Shown here in pieces: positions 10,671-22,837 of a stretch of DNA of 64,000 nt. The notes under the pieces are model-generated. The model was not told where the DNA came from. It made no database searches and saw nothing but the letters and a program-made list of their open reading frames with translations. Positions within the stretch are counted from its first letter, which is position 1. The number at the start of each line of letters is the position of its first letter. Origin of the DNA: Monomorium pharaonis (Eukaryota > Arthropoda > Insecta > Hymenoptera > Formicidae); assembly GCF_013373865.1 (NCBI RefSeq), contig NC_050467.1, positions 32,597,396-32,661,395 of the forward strand. Reading direction: 5' to 3'. The position numbers were made by a program, and so were the translations under genes.

Positions 10671-12229
10671 AGGAAGGATCAAAGGCTGGAGAAATAACTA
10701 ATGCCATATTGTTCATGATCGCTAAAGATAATATGTCTTTTAATATTGTGGAAAAAGAAGGTTTCAAATACCTTATGAAGACTGCTGTTCCTTTGTACAG
10801 TATCCCGGGAAGAAAATCAATCACTAAATACATGAAAGAAAAATATAACTATCTATCATTAATTACAAAAAATAGGCTAAATATCGTCCAGTATATTTCG
10901 CTTACATCTGATCTCTGGACCGATGTACTTAACAACGTGAGTTATTTGGAAATGACAGCACATTATGAGTTTGAAGATGAACTTCGATCTACGACAATAG
11001 GTGTAACAGAAGTAACGGAACGGCACACAGCTGAAGTTTTAGGAAAGTGGATAGAAAATATAATGAATAATTGGAACATCGATAAAGACAAGGTTGTTTT
11101 AATGATAACAGACAATGGAGCAAACATTCTAAAGGCAGTTAATGATACATTGGGCACTAATAAACATCTTCCCTGCTTTGCTCACACGTTAAATTTGGTC
11201 GCTACACATACCATGGACTTTGATGATGCAAAAGTTTTGGTGACAAAGATTAAAACGATTGTAACTTTTTTTAAACAATCCTCAATTGCTGCCAACGAGC
11301 TACGAAAGATCAGCACCCTCAAGTTAATCCAGTCTGTTGATACGCGTTGGAATTCCACATATTATATGTTGGAACGCTTCATTCTGTTGGCGGATACAGT
11401 TGGATAAATTTTATTGAAAATTCCAAGCTCACCTCCAATGTTGACAGCAGATGAATTACTACTTGCAAAAGAAATTCTTCAAATCTTGCGACCAGTTGAA
11501 CAAGTGACAAAAGAACTATGTGGAGAAAAGTATGTCACAATCAGCAAAATGATTCCAATGATCTACTGTTTAAAAAAGAAAATTGAAATGCTTGACTTGC
11601 GTTTAGAGACGTCAATCGCACGAACTGTAATAAGTCGTCTCCAATTTCAAATCACAAAAAGATTTGAAAACATGACATGTAATCGAATTATTGCAGTTTC
11701 GACAATACTGGATCCTCGATTTAAGCGATTGCATTTTCAGCAAAACAAACTTGTAGCATGTGCGCAATCAGTCAATTACATTGCTAAATGTATAAAAGAA
11801 ATTGACCAAACAATTATTCCTGACGATGACACAATGATGACCGAAGCAAACGTAGAGAATTCTGAGGAGTCTGATAACCTCTGGACGTATCACGAAAATC
11901 TTGTTAAAGGACAAATCGGAAATGAAAATGATAGAGACAAAGACGAAATGCCAACCGATCTAAAGCATTACTTACATCAACCTCTGGCAAAGTTGAAAGA
12001 AAATCCAATGTTCTATTGGTTTAAGAAATACAAAATGATTTATCCAACACTTAGCAAAGTCGCAAGAAAATACTTATTCATGGTTGCAACGTCAGTACCG
12101 TCTGAGAGATTATTTTCAAGAGCTGGAAATATTTTAACTGAGGAAAGAAATCGACTTTCTCCAGATCACCTACAGCAATTACTTTTTCTGAACTCTTTGA
12201 CAATCACAGAATGGCAGTTGAAAGAATGA
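10671..12229 (+). pseudogene. hAT-1 transposase, last exon, one in-frame stop
   Basis: A splice-acceptor-like TTCTTTTTTCAG ends at 10670. From there one frame runs to 12229, broken only by TAA 11405-11407. Family marks: TSDLWTDV (first catalytic Asp region, about 10908), MITDNGANI (second Asp, about 11103), CFAHTLNL, DTRWNSTYYML, and the C-terminal dimerisation segment SVPSERLFSRAGNI near 12100. An upstream piece after another acceptor (exon from about 10358, open to about 10541, Ser/Thr/Pro-rich) is probably an earlier exon; the BED zinc finger is not seen. It is clearly paralogous to the intact hAT-2 transposase at 59.5-62.1 kb. Confidence 0.88.
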
Positions 12230-12539
12230 GTTAATTGAAATTAATTAAATTAGTTAAGTTAGAGATTTTGTTACAGATTACATATACATAAAGAACAGAT
12301 ACATATTATAAAGAATATATATTGTGGTTGTATTTTTATATTTTATAAAATTTTTAAAAAATCGTCAAAAACGATTTTCTTACATTTGTAAGATTAAAAA
12401 AAATATAATACTTTTTTAAAAATTGTGTTTTATTTACTACTGATTTAAAAAATTAAATGTAAAATATTATATTTTAAACTTAAAAAATAGTATATTTTTA
12501 AAACGCTACAAAATTTTTACAATAATTTATAAATCATTA

Positions 12540-12682
12540 TATAAAAAATTCCTACAATTTTTTAGATCAATTTAGGCTAGATCGATTCTTTAGAGTCGAT
12601 TTTTTAGGTGAATCGAGTCTCAAGAAACCGATTCAAGATCGATTCAAAAATCGATTCTTTTGGAAGAACCGAACATCCCTAG
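12540..12682. mobile_element. Probable right end of hAT-1
   Basis: This AT-rich stretch contains several short inverted ATCGATT motifs and ends with GAACATCCCTAG. The end resembles the CATCCCTA terminus of hAT-2 (63019-63035). I could not find a matching AGGGATG terminus upstream of hAT-1, so its left end is unresolved, perhaps lost. Confidence 0.45.
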
Positions 12683-12964
12683 TCCGTACTCCCGCTACTA
12701 CCATTCCCGCATACGGCGTCTGTACTCCCACTACTACACCCTGTAATACTCTGCGAATCCACTGCACTCCCATCCTTGCTGGTGCATCTCCCAAACAGCG
12801 AAGCCTCGCGCTCGAGCCGCCAAAAAAGAGACGAGAGTGGGATATGCTCGAGGAAGGGTTACGTAACTATATATCCTTATGCAAAAGGACGAGAAGAGCA
12901 GATCAAGTCGAGATCAAGATTAAGTTTAGATCAGAATCGGAGAACTAGTAGAGTCGTCTCAATC

Positions 12965-13270
12965 CTCCTATTTCCATTTTAACTTAGAATATTTCCATTT
13001 CTAATTTCAACTTAGAATATTTCTATTTCCACTTAGAATATTACTATTTCCATTTTAACTTAGAATATTCCCATTTCCAATTTCAACTTAGAATATTTCT
13101 ATTTTCACTTAAAATATTACCATTTCCATTTTAACTTAGAATATTTCCATTCCAATTTTTACTTAGAATACTTCTATTTTTATTTTAACTTAGAATATTT
13201 CCACTTTTATTTTAACTTAGAATATTTTCATGTCTTAGAATATTTCCATTTCCATTTTAATTCCAAGTAA
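12965..13270. repeat. Minisatellite, about 25-30 bp unit
   Basis: About ten diverged copies of a unit of the form AACTTAGAATATTTCCATTT with T/C-rich variable ends lie head to tail. Unit length drifts through small indels. There is no coding potential. The rest of 13.27-13.74 kb is ordinary AT-rich sequence with nothing I can name. Confidence 0.9.
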
Positions 13271-13740
13271 TCAAACACAGAATATTATCACTCTCAACTT
13301 AAAATACCTTTATGCGAATTTAGAAAAGCGAACTTAGATTAATAGAATATTTACCAGCGATCATCTGTTTTAACCAACAATATCCGATACTGTTATCACT
13401 TGAATTTAAATAATTTACGTTATAAACTTTTACTTTAATAAGTAGTTGTAAATTTAATTATTGTAAATACAGTAATTGTTTAGTAAACCTCCTGTTTCCT
13501 TTATTTTTACAAAAGCCTTTCCTCTCATTCAATTTCGTGATGAATATAATCTCGAAACTATAAAATAAAATATTTTACGCATACATACTCAATCAATCAT
13601 AAGCTGTGAGTAAGAGCCATCGGTGCGACTGACCCGCATGGTCTGCAACGACTGTTTCAGCGTTGATTGGTCGTAGATCTATTGCTGCTATTTTTATATA
13701 ATTACGAATACATATTTTCTCTCTGATATCTTCATCACGA

Positions 13741-14208
13741 ATGCCGAAAACACGATGTGGCGGACGCAAGTACCAAGTTCGCAGGATTAAAGCGCAACTT
13801 TACCAAACGTTACCTACCTACAGATTTCTTCACTATCTCGGTATAGAAAGAGATTACGCGGTCGCGGATAAAACCGAAACGACTGTATCATTGCAAGTTA
13901 GAGTCAGTGAATATAAGTTAGTGCCCGTTAGTTTCTACGTGTCTCGCATCAAGCTATCAGCCATCCCAGCTAAGGACCCGCGATTTATCGCCTACACCAT
14001 CCGCCCGTCGATAGAGAAGGACGTCCCTACGCATCTTCCGTATAAGCCAGTGCAGATCTCGGTTGAAAAACGACCTGTTGACGTTACATACATCCCTAAG
14101 GAGGATCCCAGGTATGAGTTTTATGCATCTAAACAAAGGGTAAGTGCTTGGATTAAGTCACAGTGCCGAACGGTAAATCCGGAGTGTTTAGAATCTCGCG
14201 AGAAATAA
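13741..14208 (+). CDS. Unidentified 155-codon ORF
   Basis: An open frame from ATG 13741 to TAA 14208. The product is basic at the N-terminus (KTRCGGRKYQVRRIKAQLY). It contains two related phrases, AKDPRFIAYTIRPS and KEDPRYEFYASKQR, that suggest an internal repeat. I do not recognise the family. It has no signal peptide or membrane segment. It lies upstream of two Cys-rich ORFs in the same orientation and shares their higher GC content, unlike the AT-rich surroundings, so the three may come from one imported element. It could still be a chance ORF in a decayed element. Confidence 0.4.
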   Translation: MPKTRCGGRKYQVRRIKAQLYQTLPTYRFLHYLGIERDYAVADKTETTVSLQVRVSEYKLVPVSFYVSRIKLSAIPAKDPRFIAYTIRPSIEKDVPTHLPYKPVQISVEKRPVDVTYIPKEDPRYEFYASKQRVSAWIKSQCRTVNPECLESREK

Positions 14209-14445
14209 AATACTCGCCGCTACTCAGCCACGTGGCCGAACGCCTCGCGCCATTTTTACGCAGCCACGCGACGACGCCATTGTTCCGTCTCCGGCCCTCC
14301 CACTACCGACGCTGTAGAGAGCCGCGTTTGCTCACTCGAGTCTAACCCCTCTCACCTGTATACGCAACGTCTCCCTACTACCAGCTTTATGACTTCGTTC
14401 AATCGTCGCGTAATCTTAATAAATTAAGTGTTTTTCACGAATATC

Positions 14446-14871
14446 ATGGGTGTAATTAATCATGTTCCTCCGCGAAATTGTAAACTTCTTTCCCACCCCC
14501 GTGGTATTACTAACGAAATAATTTCGTGCAACAAAGTCATACTTTTACGAAATCATGTCGATAACTCTATTATTTGTCGCGATTGCATCGACGAACAATC
14601 TGACCCTAGCGTATACGACGAGGAAATCCGCCATTATATTTACTGTGGCATCAATCCCATTTATGAAGAGTGCTCCGAGTGTTGCGTAATATTAAATACC
14701 GCTACCTCATACGATAACTGCAACGTCTGCGCGGCGGAATTCGAGTTATTTTTAATACCCACGCTTTCTGCGCGCTATCGCACCCCCTTTTATAACAACC
14801 CAATTACTGTAACCGTCGCACAATCTATATCTCCGTACCACACTGACGAATCCGACCAAGACCCAGAGTAA
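14446..14871 (+). CDS. Cys-rich ORF 1 (paired CxxC motifs)
   Basis: The ATG at 14446 is preferred over an in-frame GTG at 14428. The frame encodes about 141 residues ending at TAA 14871. Metal-binding-like pairs are visible: IICRDC, then a lone Cys, then EECSECC and DNCNVC, spaced like a small zinc-ribbon or treble-clef domain. The C-terminal tail is Ser/Thr/Asp-rich. The same ECSEC...DCNTC spacing appears in the ORF at 25150-25440 and, diverged, in 14898-15322. A run of 12 G follows the stop (14880-14891). Function unknown; family likeness is by eye. Confidence 0.5.
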   Translation: MGVINHVPPRNCKLLSHPRGITNEIISCNKVILLRNHVDNSIICRDCIDEQSDPSVYDEEIRHYIYCGINPIYEECSECCVILNTATSYDNCNVCAAEFELFLIPTLSARYRTPFYNNPITVTVAQSISPYHTDESDQDPE

Positions 14872-14897
14872 GGAAAGAAGGGGGGGGGGGGCTAGAT

Positions 14898-15322
14898 ATG
14901 TGCCCTCCGCATTCGCTTCATTCTCCGGCGTCTTTTAATACTAACGCGCGGCCGGCCCATTATTTCGAATGGATCGCATCCACTAGATGTTCTATCTCGC
15001 GAATTTATCAACACCGTCTCGACAGAGAACATATTATCTGTTCCGCGTGCTATATCCGTGCTTCCTGGGAAATCCGCTCGTATTTCCTTACGTTTTAAAA
15101 CGGAGACACGCTCTACATATCGGATTTTCTCAGTGTTACGACGCTTGTATTTCATGTTTGACACGTTTAACGACTTTCCAACATCTCGACGAATGTCTTA
15201 TATGTAACGACATTTTAAATGACTTTCTACAATATTTAAATTTATCAGGAGAAGATCCGTATAATTCCGAACGCCCGACGCTTATTGCAATCTCGCAAAC
15301 GGATGCCGGCCCCTCCGAATAG
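14898..15322 (+). pseudogene. Cys-rich ORF 2, frameshifted paralogue of ORF 1
   Basis: One frame (14898-15098) holds the first pair (HIICSACYI); a second frame (through 15322) holds the rest (ACISCLT, ECLICND). The order and spacing of pairs match ORF 1, so this looks like a tandem duplicate that has taken a frameshift near 15070-15095. The C-terminal segments YNSERPTLIAIS here and YNNPITVTVAQS in ORF 1 also align. Function unknown. Confidence 0.45.
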
Positions 15323-15727
15323 AAACCCGCAATACGATGAGTTGAATATAATTCGCATATAAGCATCACGAATCAAATTTTGTAAAATTTGCCTGCCACT
15401 ACTTTATTTTCGGAGAAACGGTAGACCGCTCGACTCTGTTCCTCTAACATTTTTCTCCCTCCTCTCCGGCTACGGGAGAATATTGGCGACGCCGTCCCTC
15501 CCGCACGCCCGGGACGTAACACAGGTAATCAATGCACTGGCTAATACCGCTAATATTTTTAAGGTTGTGACTGTTTTTGAAGTGCTACATCAAAGAAAAT
15601 TGTTCAAAATATCCAGCTTTTTACAATCTTAAAAATTAACATAAGTGTGACAACATTTATTTCGAAAACTATTGCTAGGCTAGCACAACTCAGATATACA
15701 ATATCAGCTTCTGTCCGTCGGACAAAT

Positions 15728-18700
15728 TAATTTATCCCGAAATAAGTACGATTTAGTCTTACAAAAAGCCCAGCTCGGATGGGTCGTCGGCGGAGTAAAC
15801 TCTCGACCGACAGAACGGGAATCGTTTCATGCCAATTAATCGAGCTAGCCGAACAAATAGCGAAATTTTGGTCGATCGAAAACACGACCGCTAAAAAATC
15901 TGAAATGTCGGAAGACGCAGAATGCGAGCTTCATTACGTATAAAACACAACACGTGACGATTTGGGACGGTACGTCGTACGTTTACCGTTTAAACGAACA
16001 GAAAGAGATTTCAGCAATTCACGGGCAATCGCGTTACGCCGCTTCTACGCATTACAGAAAAGACTCGCGAATAATACGAAACTCAAGGAGGAATACGATC
16101 GGGTTATACACGAGTATATCCGTTTAGGGCACATGTCATTATTACCTGATGATTCGGAGGACGGATATTATCTCCCCCACCACGCAGTTTCAAAGATTTC
16201 GAGCACGACCACAAAGGTCCGGATAGTGTTCGACGCGTCGGCAAAAACGAATAAGGGAATATCGTTGAATAACACGTTGATGGTCGGCCCTACCATCCAA
16301 GATAAATTATTCGAACATTTAGTAAGATTTCGCACTCATAAGTACGTAATTACCGCGGACATAGAGAAAATGTATCGACAAATCTGGATACACCCCGACG
16401 ATCGTAAATATCAGAAAATTGGAATACAAACGTTTCAACTAAATACGGTAACTTTCGGGGTATCCTCGGCTCCGTTTCTAGCGATTCGGACGATACAACA
16501 ACTCGCGAATGACGAAAGTGCGAACTTTCCAATCGGCACGAAAATATTAAAACTCAAACTTGAAAATCAAAATATGAGAGATGTATACGTGGACGACCTA
16601 ATATCCGGAGCAAATGATCTCAAAAAACTTATCCAAATCCGCGACGAAACTATTGAGATTTTGCGGCGCGGCGGTTTTAATATAAGACAGTGGGCGTCAA
16701 ATCACCCACAAGCTCTCAAGAGCCTTGAAGAAAAAACGGTCGACGTAGAATTTCTAACAAATGAGAATCCGGTGTTAAAAACATTAGGAATTACGTGGAA
16801 TGCGCGTCGCGACGAACTCTTGTAAACTCTATAAAATCAGTCAATCATATTTCCAAACGGCACATTTTATCGGAAATCGCGAAGATTTTCGATCCTTTAG
16901 GGTTGATCGGACCAGTCATTCTCGCATCGAAAATACTAATGCAGGAATGTTGGAAATCGAAAATTTCATGAGACGAATCGGTTCCGGCCGCATTACATTC
17001 GTCATGATCATCATTCGCGGAACAACTTGAGTTGATCGACCATTTAAACATTCCCCATCGGCTGATAATCGACAGAGCGATTAATATTCAAATTCACGGA
17101 TTTTGCGACGCGAGCAAATCCGGATACGGAGCCTGCATATATTTTCGATCTCGCGATAAATACGGTAACACACTCGTGAGATTATGTTGCGCAAAGACGC
17201 GCGTCATCCCTCTTAAAGACATCACGATCTCCCGACTAGAACTTTGCGGGGCGTTAACATTAGCACGACTGTTCCGAGAAATTTCAAACGCTTTCACATT
17301 TAGACCGATTTAAATTATTTTTTGGACGGACTCAATGATCGTCCTACATTGGCTGAAAAAATCGCCAAACGCGTTGAAAATAATCAAAGCAAACCGTGTT
17401 AGAGAAATTCAAGAGATCGTAAAGGAAATTGAATGGCGACATGTTCGGTCGGAAAACAATCCAGCCAACGCGCTGTCTCGAAGTCAACTTCGCCGGGAAT
17501 TTCTAAGCAACGAATCGTGGTTTGATAGCCCCCCGTGGCTCAGGCAATCGGAATCGGCGTGGCCGATCTCTTGTGAAGTTCCCATCAAAGACGTGCTCGG
17601 ATTAAAGGAAGCCTCGTGTTTAATATTGCCGGTTGAACCAAATGACATTTTTCTGCGATTCTCATCGTACACGCGATTAATTCGCGTCATTGCATATTGC
17701 TTACGCATGCTGTCCTCGAACAAAAACAAGGGCATGCTTACGAATCGTGAAATAACTAAAGCCGAAACACGCATATTACGAAATATTCAAAGAACGCAAT
17801 TTAAATCCGAAATTGATCGCATTTCAAGGTCAGAGGAAGTAAAGGGTTCTAAATTAACGGCTTTAAGCCCCATTATTGACGAATCGGGTCTGCTTCGCAT
17901 CGGTAGCAGGTTGCGAAAGGTGGATATCCCCCTTGCACAAAGACACCCAATACTATTACCCTCTCGCAATCACGTCATTGACCTAATTATCCGAGAAACA
18001 CACGACCAAAACTTTCACTCAGATATACAGACAACGCTGTATACGCTTTGCCATCGATTTTAGTTACTCGATGGAAAAAATCAAGTGCGTAGAATTGTAA
18101 GACAATGCACACGGTGCATTAGATCCGCGCGAACCCTGTCGAATATAAAGTGGCAGACTTGCCAAAATCCCGATTCAACAGCCTTCCACAACACCAGCAT
18201 AGATTTTTTCGGTCCTATGTTTGTTAAAGAAAAAAAGCAGCAAAATCGCGGTCGAATTAAAGTATATGATTGCGTTTTCATTTGTATGTCGACCAAGGCC
18301 GTTCATATAGAGATCGTGAGTGATCTTTCAACCAAAGCATTTTTAGCAGCTTTGAAACGCTTTATAGGGCCAAGGGCAATTCCTGCGAACATTTACTCTG
18401 ACAATGGAACAAATTTCGTAGGCGCTAACAACCAAATTCGTGAATGATACGCCTTACACGAATCCAACGAATTTAAAGTGCAAAATAATGACTTCGCTAC
18501 GAGTAAAAGAATCTCGTGGCATTTCAACCCCCCTTCCTCATCTCATTTCGGAGGAATTTGGGAAGCGGTAGTAAAATCGTTTAAACATCACTTCAAAAGA
18601 GTAGTAGGAGATCTCTTATTCACGTACGAAGAGTTAAATACCTTAGCCATCGAAATCGAGGCTATCCTTAACTCGAGACCATTATGTCCAATCTCAACCG

Positions 18701-19101
18701 ATCTAAATGATCCACTCGCACTAACACCCGCACATTTCTTAGTGGGACAACCACTCACAATGCTGCCGGAAGATAATTACGTTTCTGTTTCAGAGAACCG
18801 ACTGACCTCCTGGCGATTGATATCCAGGACCCGCCAAAATTTTTGGCGTAGGTGGCAAATCGAATACTTAAGCGAACTACAAAAACGGCAAAAATGAACC
18901 GACTCAAACGCTGGTCTCAAACAAGACGACATTGTAATACTCATGGATAAAAATCAACCATGCACACGGTAGCAGCTGGGACGAGTGGTGGAAACGCATC
19001 CAGGAGACGACGGAGTGGTTAGGGTGGCTACAATCAAGACGACTCAAGAACTCTTCAAGCGAAACGCAAAAACGATTTGCCCGCTTCTGAATGTAGTTTA
19101 A
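15728..19101 (+). pseudogene. BEL/Pao retrotransposon pol (protease end, RT, RNase H, integrase, DUF5641), decayed
   Basis: Domains in order: the protease C-terminal phrase QLGWVVGG (about 15770); reverse transcriptase with FDASAKT, NNTLMVGPTIQ and the YVDDLI active site (about 16586); RNase H with FCDASKSGYGACIY and SRLELCGA (17100-17260), then RSENNPANALSR; integrase with an HH/CC-like region, IDFFGP, SDNGTNF and WEAVVKSF; and a DUF5641-like tail. The 15962-16825 segment is open. A frameshift at about 16822 follows. After it one frame continues to TAA 19101 with in-frame stops, including at 16972, 17311, 18061, 18445 and 18895. Gag and the 5' LTR are not recognised upstream. Clearly dead. 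Confidence 0.92.
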
Positions 19102-19233
19102 GAATGTTATAGCAACATCTGTTACTCTTTGCACGTAAACGCTAATACATGACTCATTAAATTACATGGATAATTCATATTATGCAACCTCATATCGAAT
19201 TCTCATGTTAATTGTTGATCGTTAGACTCCCAA

Positions 19234-19430
19234 CGGGGGGAGAATGTTCCATGGGAAGGGAAAATTTGATATTCAGATTTGTACCTGACCTATGTTTTAC
19301 GAATGCGACATTTCTAGTCTGATACGGACTTAATGAAAAGACAAACTATAAATGCCAGCCAAAGAATAACACAGTAGATGTTCTAATTCGTATGAACATT
19401 TACTTTATAATTGGCGCATGTTCTATATGT
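19234..19430 (+). mobile_element. BEL/Pao polypurine tract and start of 3' LTR
   Basis: About 130 bp after the pol stop, the purine run CGGGGGGAGAA (19234-19244) is followed directly by TGTTCC, the usual LTR start. A TATA-like CTATAAAT lies near 19346. The LTR's end is uncertain because no 5' LTR is available for comparison. The phrase TATAATTGGCGCA occurs at about 19411 and again at about 19563, so the end may be duplicated. Confidence 0.6.
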
Positions 19431-22190
19431 CATTATTTTTGTAAAGAAAAAAAACGTAATACTCTCATTTTATAGTGTCAAATCTAAAAAATTGTTTTAT
19501 ATTATAAAAACTTGCTAAAGATTAGTAATAATGTTTTAGTTTCTATAAAAATATTTGTTCTTATAATTGGCGCAAAATATTTAGATATCACTATTTTTGT
19601 ACAGAAGTTAATTTGTGTGTGTGAGTATAAACTTAAAAAATTTCAGGAATATATATTACATAGGTTAAATTTGACACACTTAGTATATATTACTTAGGTT
19701 GAATTTGACACACTTAGTATATAATACTTAGGTTGAATCATCCAATAATTTTTTTGCTTAAAAGAAAAACCAAACATTTGGCGTCTTTTTTTTACCTTTT
19801 TTAAAGGGGTAATTTTGTTGGGATATCACGCATTTTGTAGTGTTTATAAACCACTTAGATTGAATTTGATGTATATATCACTTAGATTGAATTTAATGAA
19901 AAATGTCTTATTTGACATATAAGTAAATTATTTTTTTCTATTCCATATATCACTTAGGTTAAAGTTGATCAAAAGTTTTATCTTGAATTTTGTAAATTTT
20001 TCGTTAAAAGAAAACCACACACTTGGCGCTTTTTTTACCCTTTTTAAAAAGGTAATTTTGTTTGGATATCACGCATTTTGTATTTTTTTATAAACTACTT
20101 AGGTTTATAGACCACTTAAGGTTACACTCTAAAACTTTCTCTTTAAGAAAAATTTTATTAAAAAGCTAAAGTTTATATAACGGATATAATAATATAAATT
20201 TTTTAATGAAATTTTCCTTTAGAGCATGTTTTGGAACCAGGCCTAAATTGAATTTGATCAAAACGATTATCTTGAATTTGTGTCTTTCCTTAAAGAAACC
20301 CACACCTTTTTACCTTTTTTTAAAAGGATAATTATGTTTGGTCACTAAAATGTTATTTGATGTAACATAGACTAAGTGATATTTTAGTTTAAGGAAAAAA
20401 TCACAAATCCAAGATAAAACTTTTGATCAAATTCAACTTAAATAATATATACCATTGGATGGAAAAAATCACATTTATTTATGTATCAAATAAATTCAAG
20501 ATAATTTTATGAAATTCAACCTAGGTAACATATATGTGTGAGCTTCTTTTAAAAAGCAAAAAGTAATACTTTTGATTCAACCTAAATAGATACATATCAT
20601 ATTTATTTATCAAATAAATCCAAGATAAAATTTTTTTCATCAAATTTAACCTATGATGTAACATAGATTAATTGAAGCAAATATTTTAATCATTGATTAA
20701 TAAATTGCATTATGCACAAATACAACTTTATTGTGTAAAAAGAACATTTACACATAAAACAAATAATCAATCAATGAATTAAACAACTCGCTTTAAATTT
20801 CTCGGTTTTTTAAATATTTATAAATTTAAATTTATATTAAATTAAGAATATATACTTAATAAGAATATATACTTAATGTAAAATTAAAATGAAAAAGTAA
20901 AATAGCTCTCAGATTTTAGTGTCGATGAGAAAGTTCTCAATTTTTAAAATATTTATAAAAATTTACATTAATATTAAATTAAGAATATATACTTTGCTGA
21001 ATCCACAAATATAACTTTAAACATTTACACAGAAGACAAAAATCAATCAATGAATTAAGAAACTCGCTTCAAAATTTCTCATTTAAAATTTAAATTATAT
21101 GATTTGACAATTTCAGCAATAATATACATTTTACATCACGCAACATCTCATCAACCTCATCGACACCATTGTAAAATCTAAGCTATGTTACTCTCTGATT
21201 AATTAATTTTACTTTGGTGTCAATGATTAATTGACAATTACAGCAATAAAAATACACAATTTTACATCACACAACATCTCATCTATTTCATCAACACAAG
21301 TGTAAAATTTTAATGAACGATGATTAAATAGATGAGATGTTAAAAATCATTAAATAAATGATTTAACCTCCACTACACATGTCACTTGACACGAGCTGAC
21401 CTGTGGCCCGAGCAACTTATGTGACCCATTAATCATCAACACCAATGTAAAATTAAAAATAAAATAGCTCTCTGATTTTACATTAGTGTCGATGAGAGAT
21501 AAGATGTTGTATGATGTAGAACAATTGTGTATTGGTTAAATGTTGCTGTAATTGTCAATCAATATTAATAACTATTAATTATATCTAACAAAATTTTAAA
21601 CGAATGGTTTTAATAATACTATTTTTATTCTTTACTAGTAACATATAATTGTTGATATCTTGGTGCCAAAAGTAATACCTTGGTGATGGTGATAGTTCTC
21701 ATCCTTACAACATTATCATTGACAATTACAGCAATAATACACATTTTATATCACGTAACATCTCATCTACCTCACCGACACCAGTGTAAAATCTGAGCTA
21801 TGTTACTCTCTGATTAATTAATTTTACATTGGTGTCAATGATTAAATTGACAATTAAAAAATCAGCATAACCTCATACATGTCATTTCATGCGAGCTAAC
21901 GCGTGGCGCGAGCGAGCGACTGGCGACCCACATGATTTATACACGATGCTATAGTGACGATGCAAACGTCACATGGTAGTAGATGAGCGAGATGGAATTT
22001 TGTCTCTCATTTTCAGCACCCGCACTACCCGCAGAAATACCAACAAGGTTCAGTGTGGCAGGTGGGACGGAATTTTCGCGCATGCGTGGTGGACGCGGCC
22101 TCACTGAAGTAGCTACTATAAGCGAAAAGATGTGCCGGTGGTCGCCCGTAATGAATTATAAAAATAAACTATATAAAGTATAAAACAATA
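19431..22190. repeat. AT-rich repeat field with direct and inverted modules
   Basis: No gene is supported. Between 19650 and 20110 the phrase CACTTAGGTTGAATTTGA recurs with variations. Between 21100 and 21880 a module (GACAATTACAGCAATAA, then ACATCTCATCT, then GTGTAAAATC, then TCTCTGATTAATTAATTTTAC) occurs directly at about 21105, 21235 and 21720 and inverted at about 21430-21560. This looks like degenerate copies of a non-autonomous element nested in each other. The last 250 bp are GC-richer (21,890-22,150). Confidence 0.6.
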
Positions 22191-22837
22191 TATAATTAAA
22201 ACACACATACACACTGTAAAAATGTAATTACTGGGAAAGAAAAGTTACAAAAAGTTCACAACACACTGTTAATATTAAAATAAAATATTTTATTTGGCAG
22301 AAATATAGAATACCAACATTTGTTGCTAGGATAAGGAAAACTGTCAAAAACCTTACCAGTATTCTTTACAAAACAAGAATTATAATTACTTACAAAATTA
22401 AACTTTTTTACATAACAATATTTAATTTAAAAAGGGAACATTGTTACTAATGTAAAAATACAAAATTAATTTACTTTATATGTTAAAAAATAATAAAATC
22501 GTGTTTTTTAACTGAAGCTTCAATAAATGTGTAATTAACATATATAATATTAATGTTTTTTAAATCAAACGTAATAATTATAACAATAATAAAATTTATT
22601 TATTATTAACAATAGTAAAATTTTATTAATTTAAGAAATTAATTTAATAAGATTTAAGAAAAGTAAAAAACAAAAACAGTACAATTATTTAAAAAAAAAC
22701 TAAATGCACATTAATTGCACAAAAATTGCACTAACATAAAAAAAATACTGCTCAATAAAAATAATTACACATAATTATAAATAATTAAAATTTTTTAAAT
22801 AATTATAAATAAATAATTATAAATTATAAATAAAAAA
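22191..22837. other. AT-rich spacer
   Basis: Over 80% A+T by eye with long A and T runs. It probably includes the 3' flank of hAT-3. Nothing else is recognisable. Confidence 0.5.
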
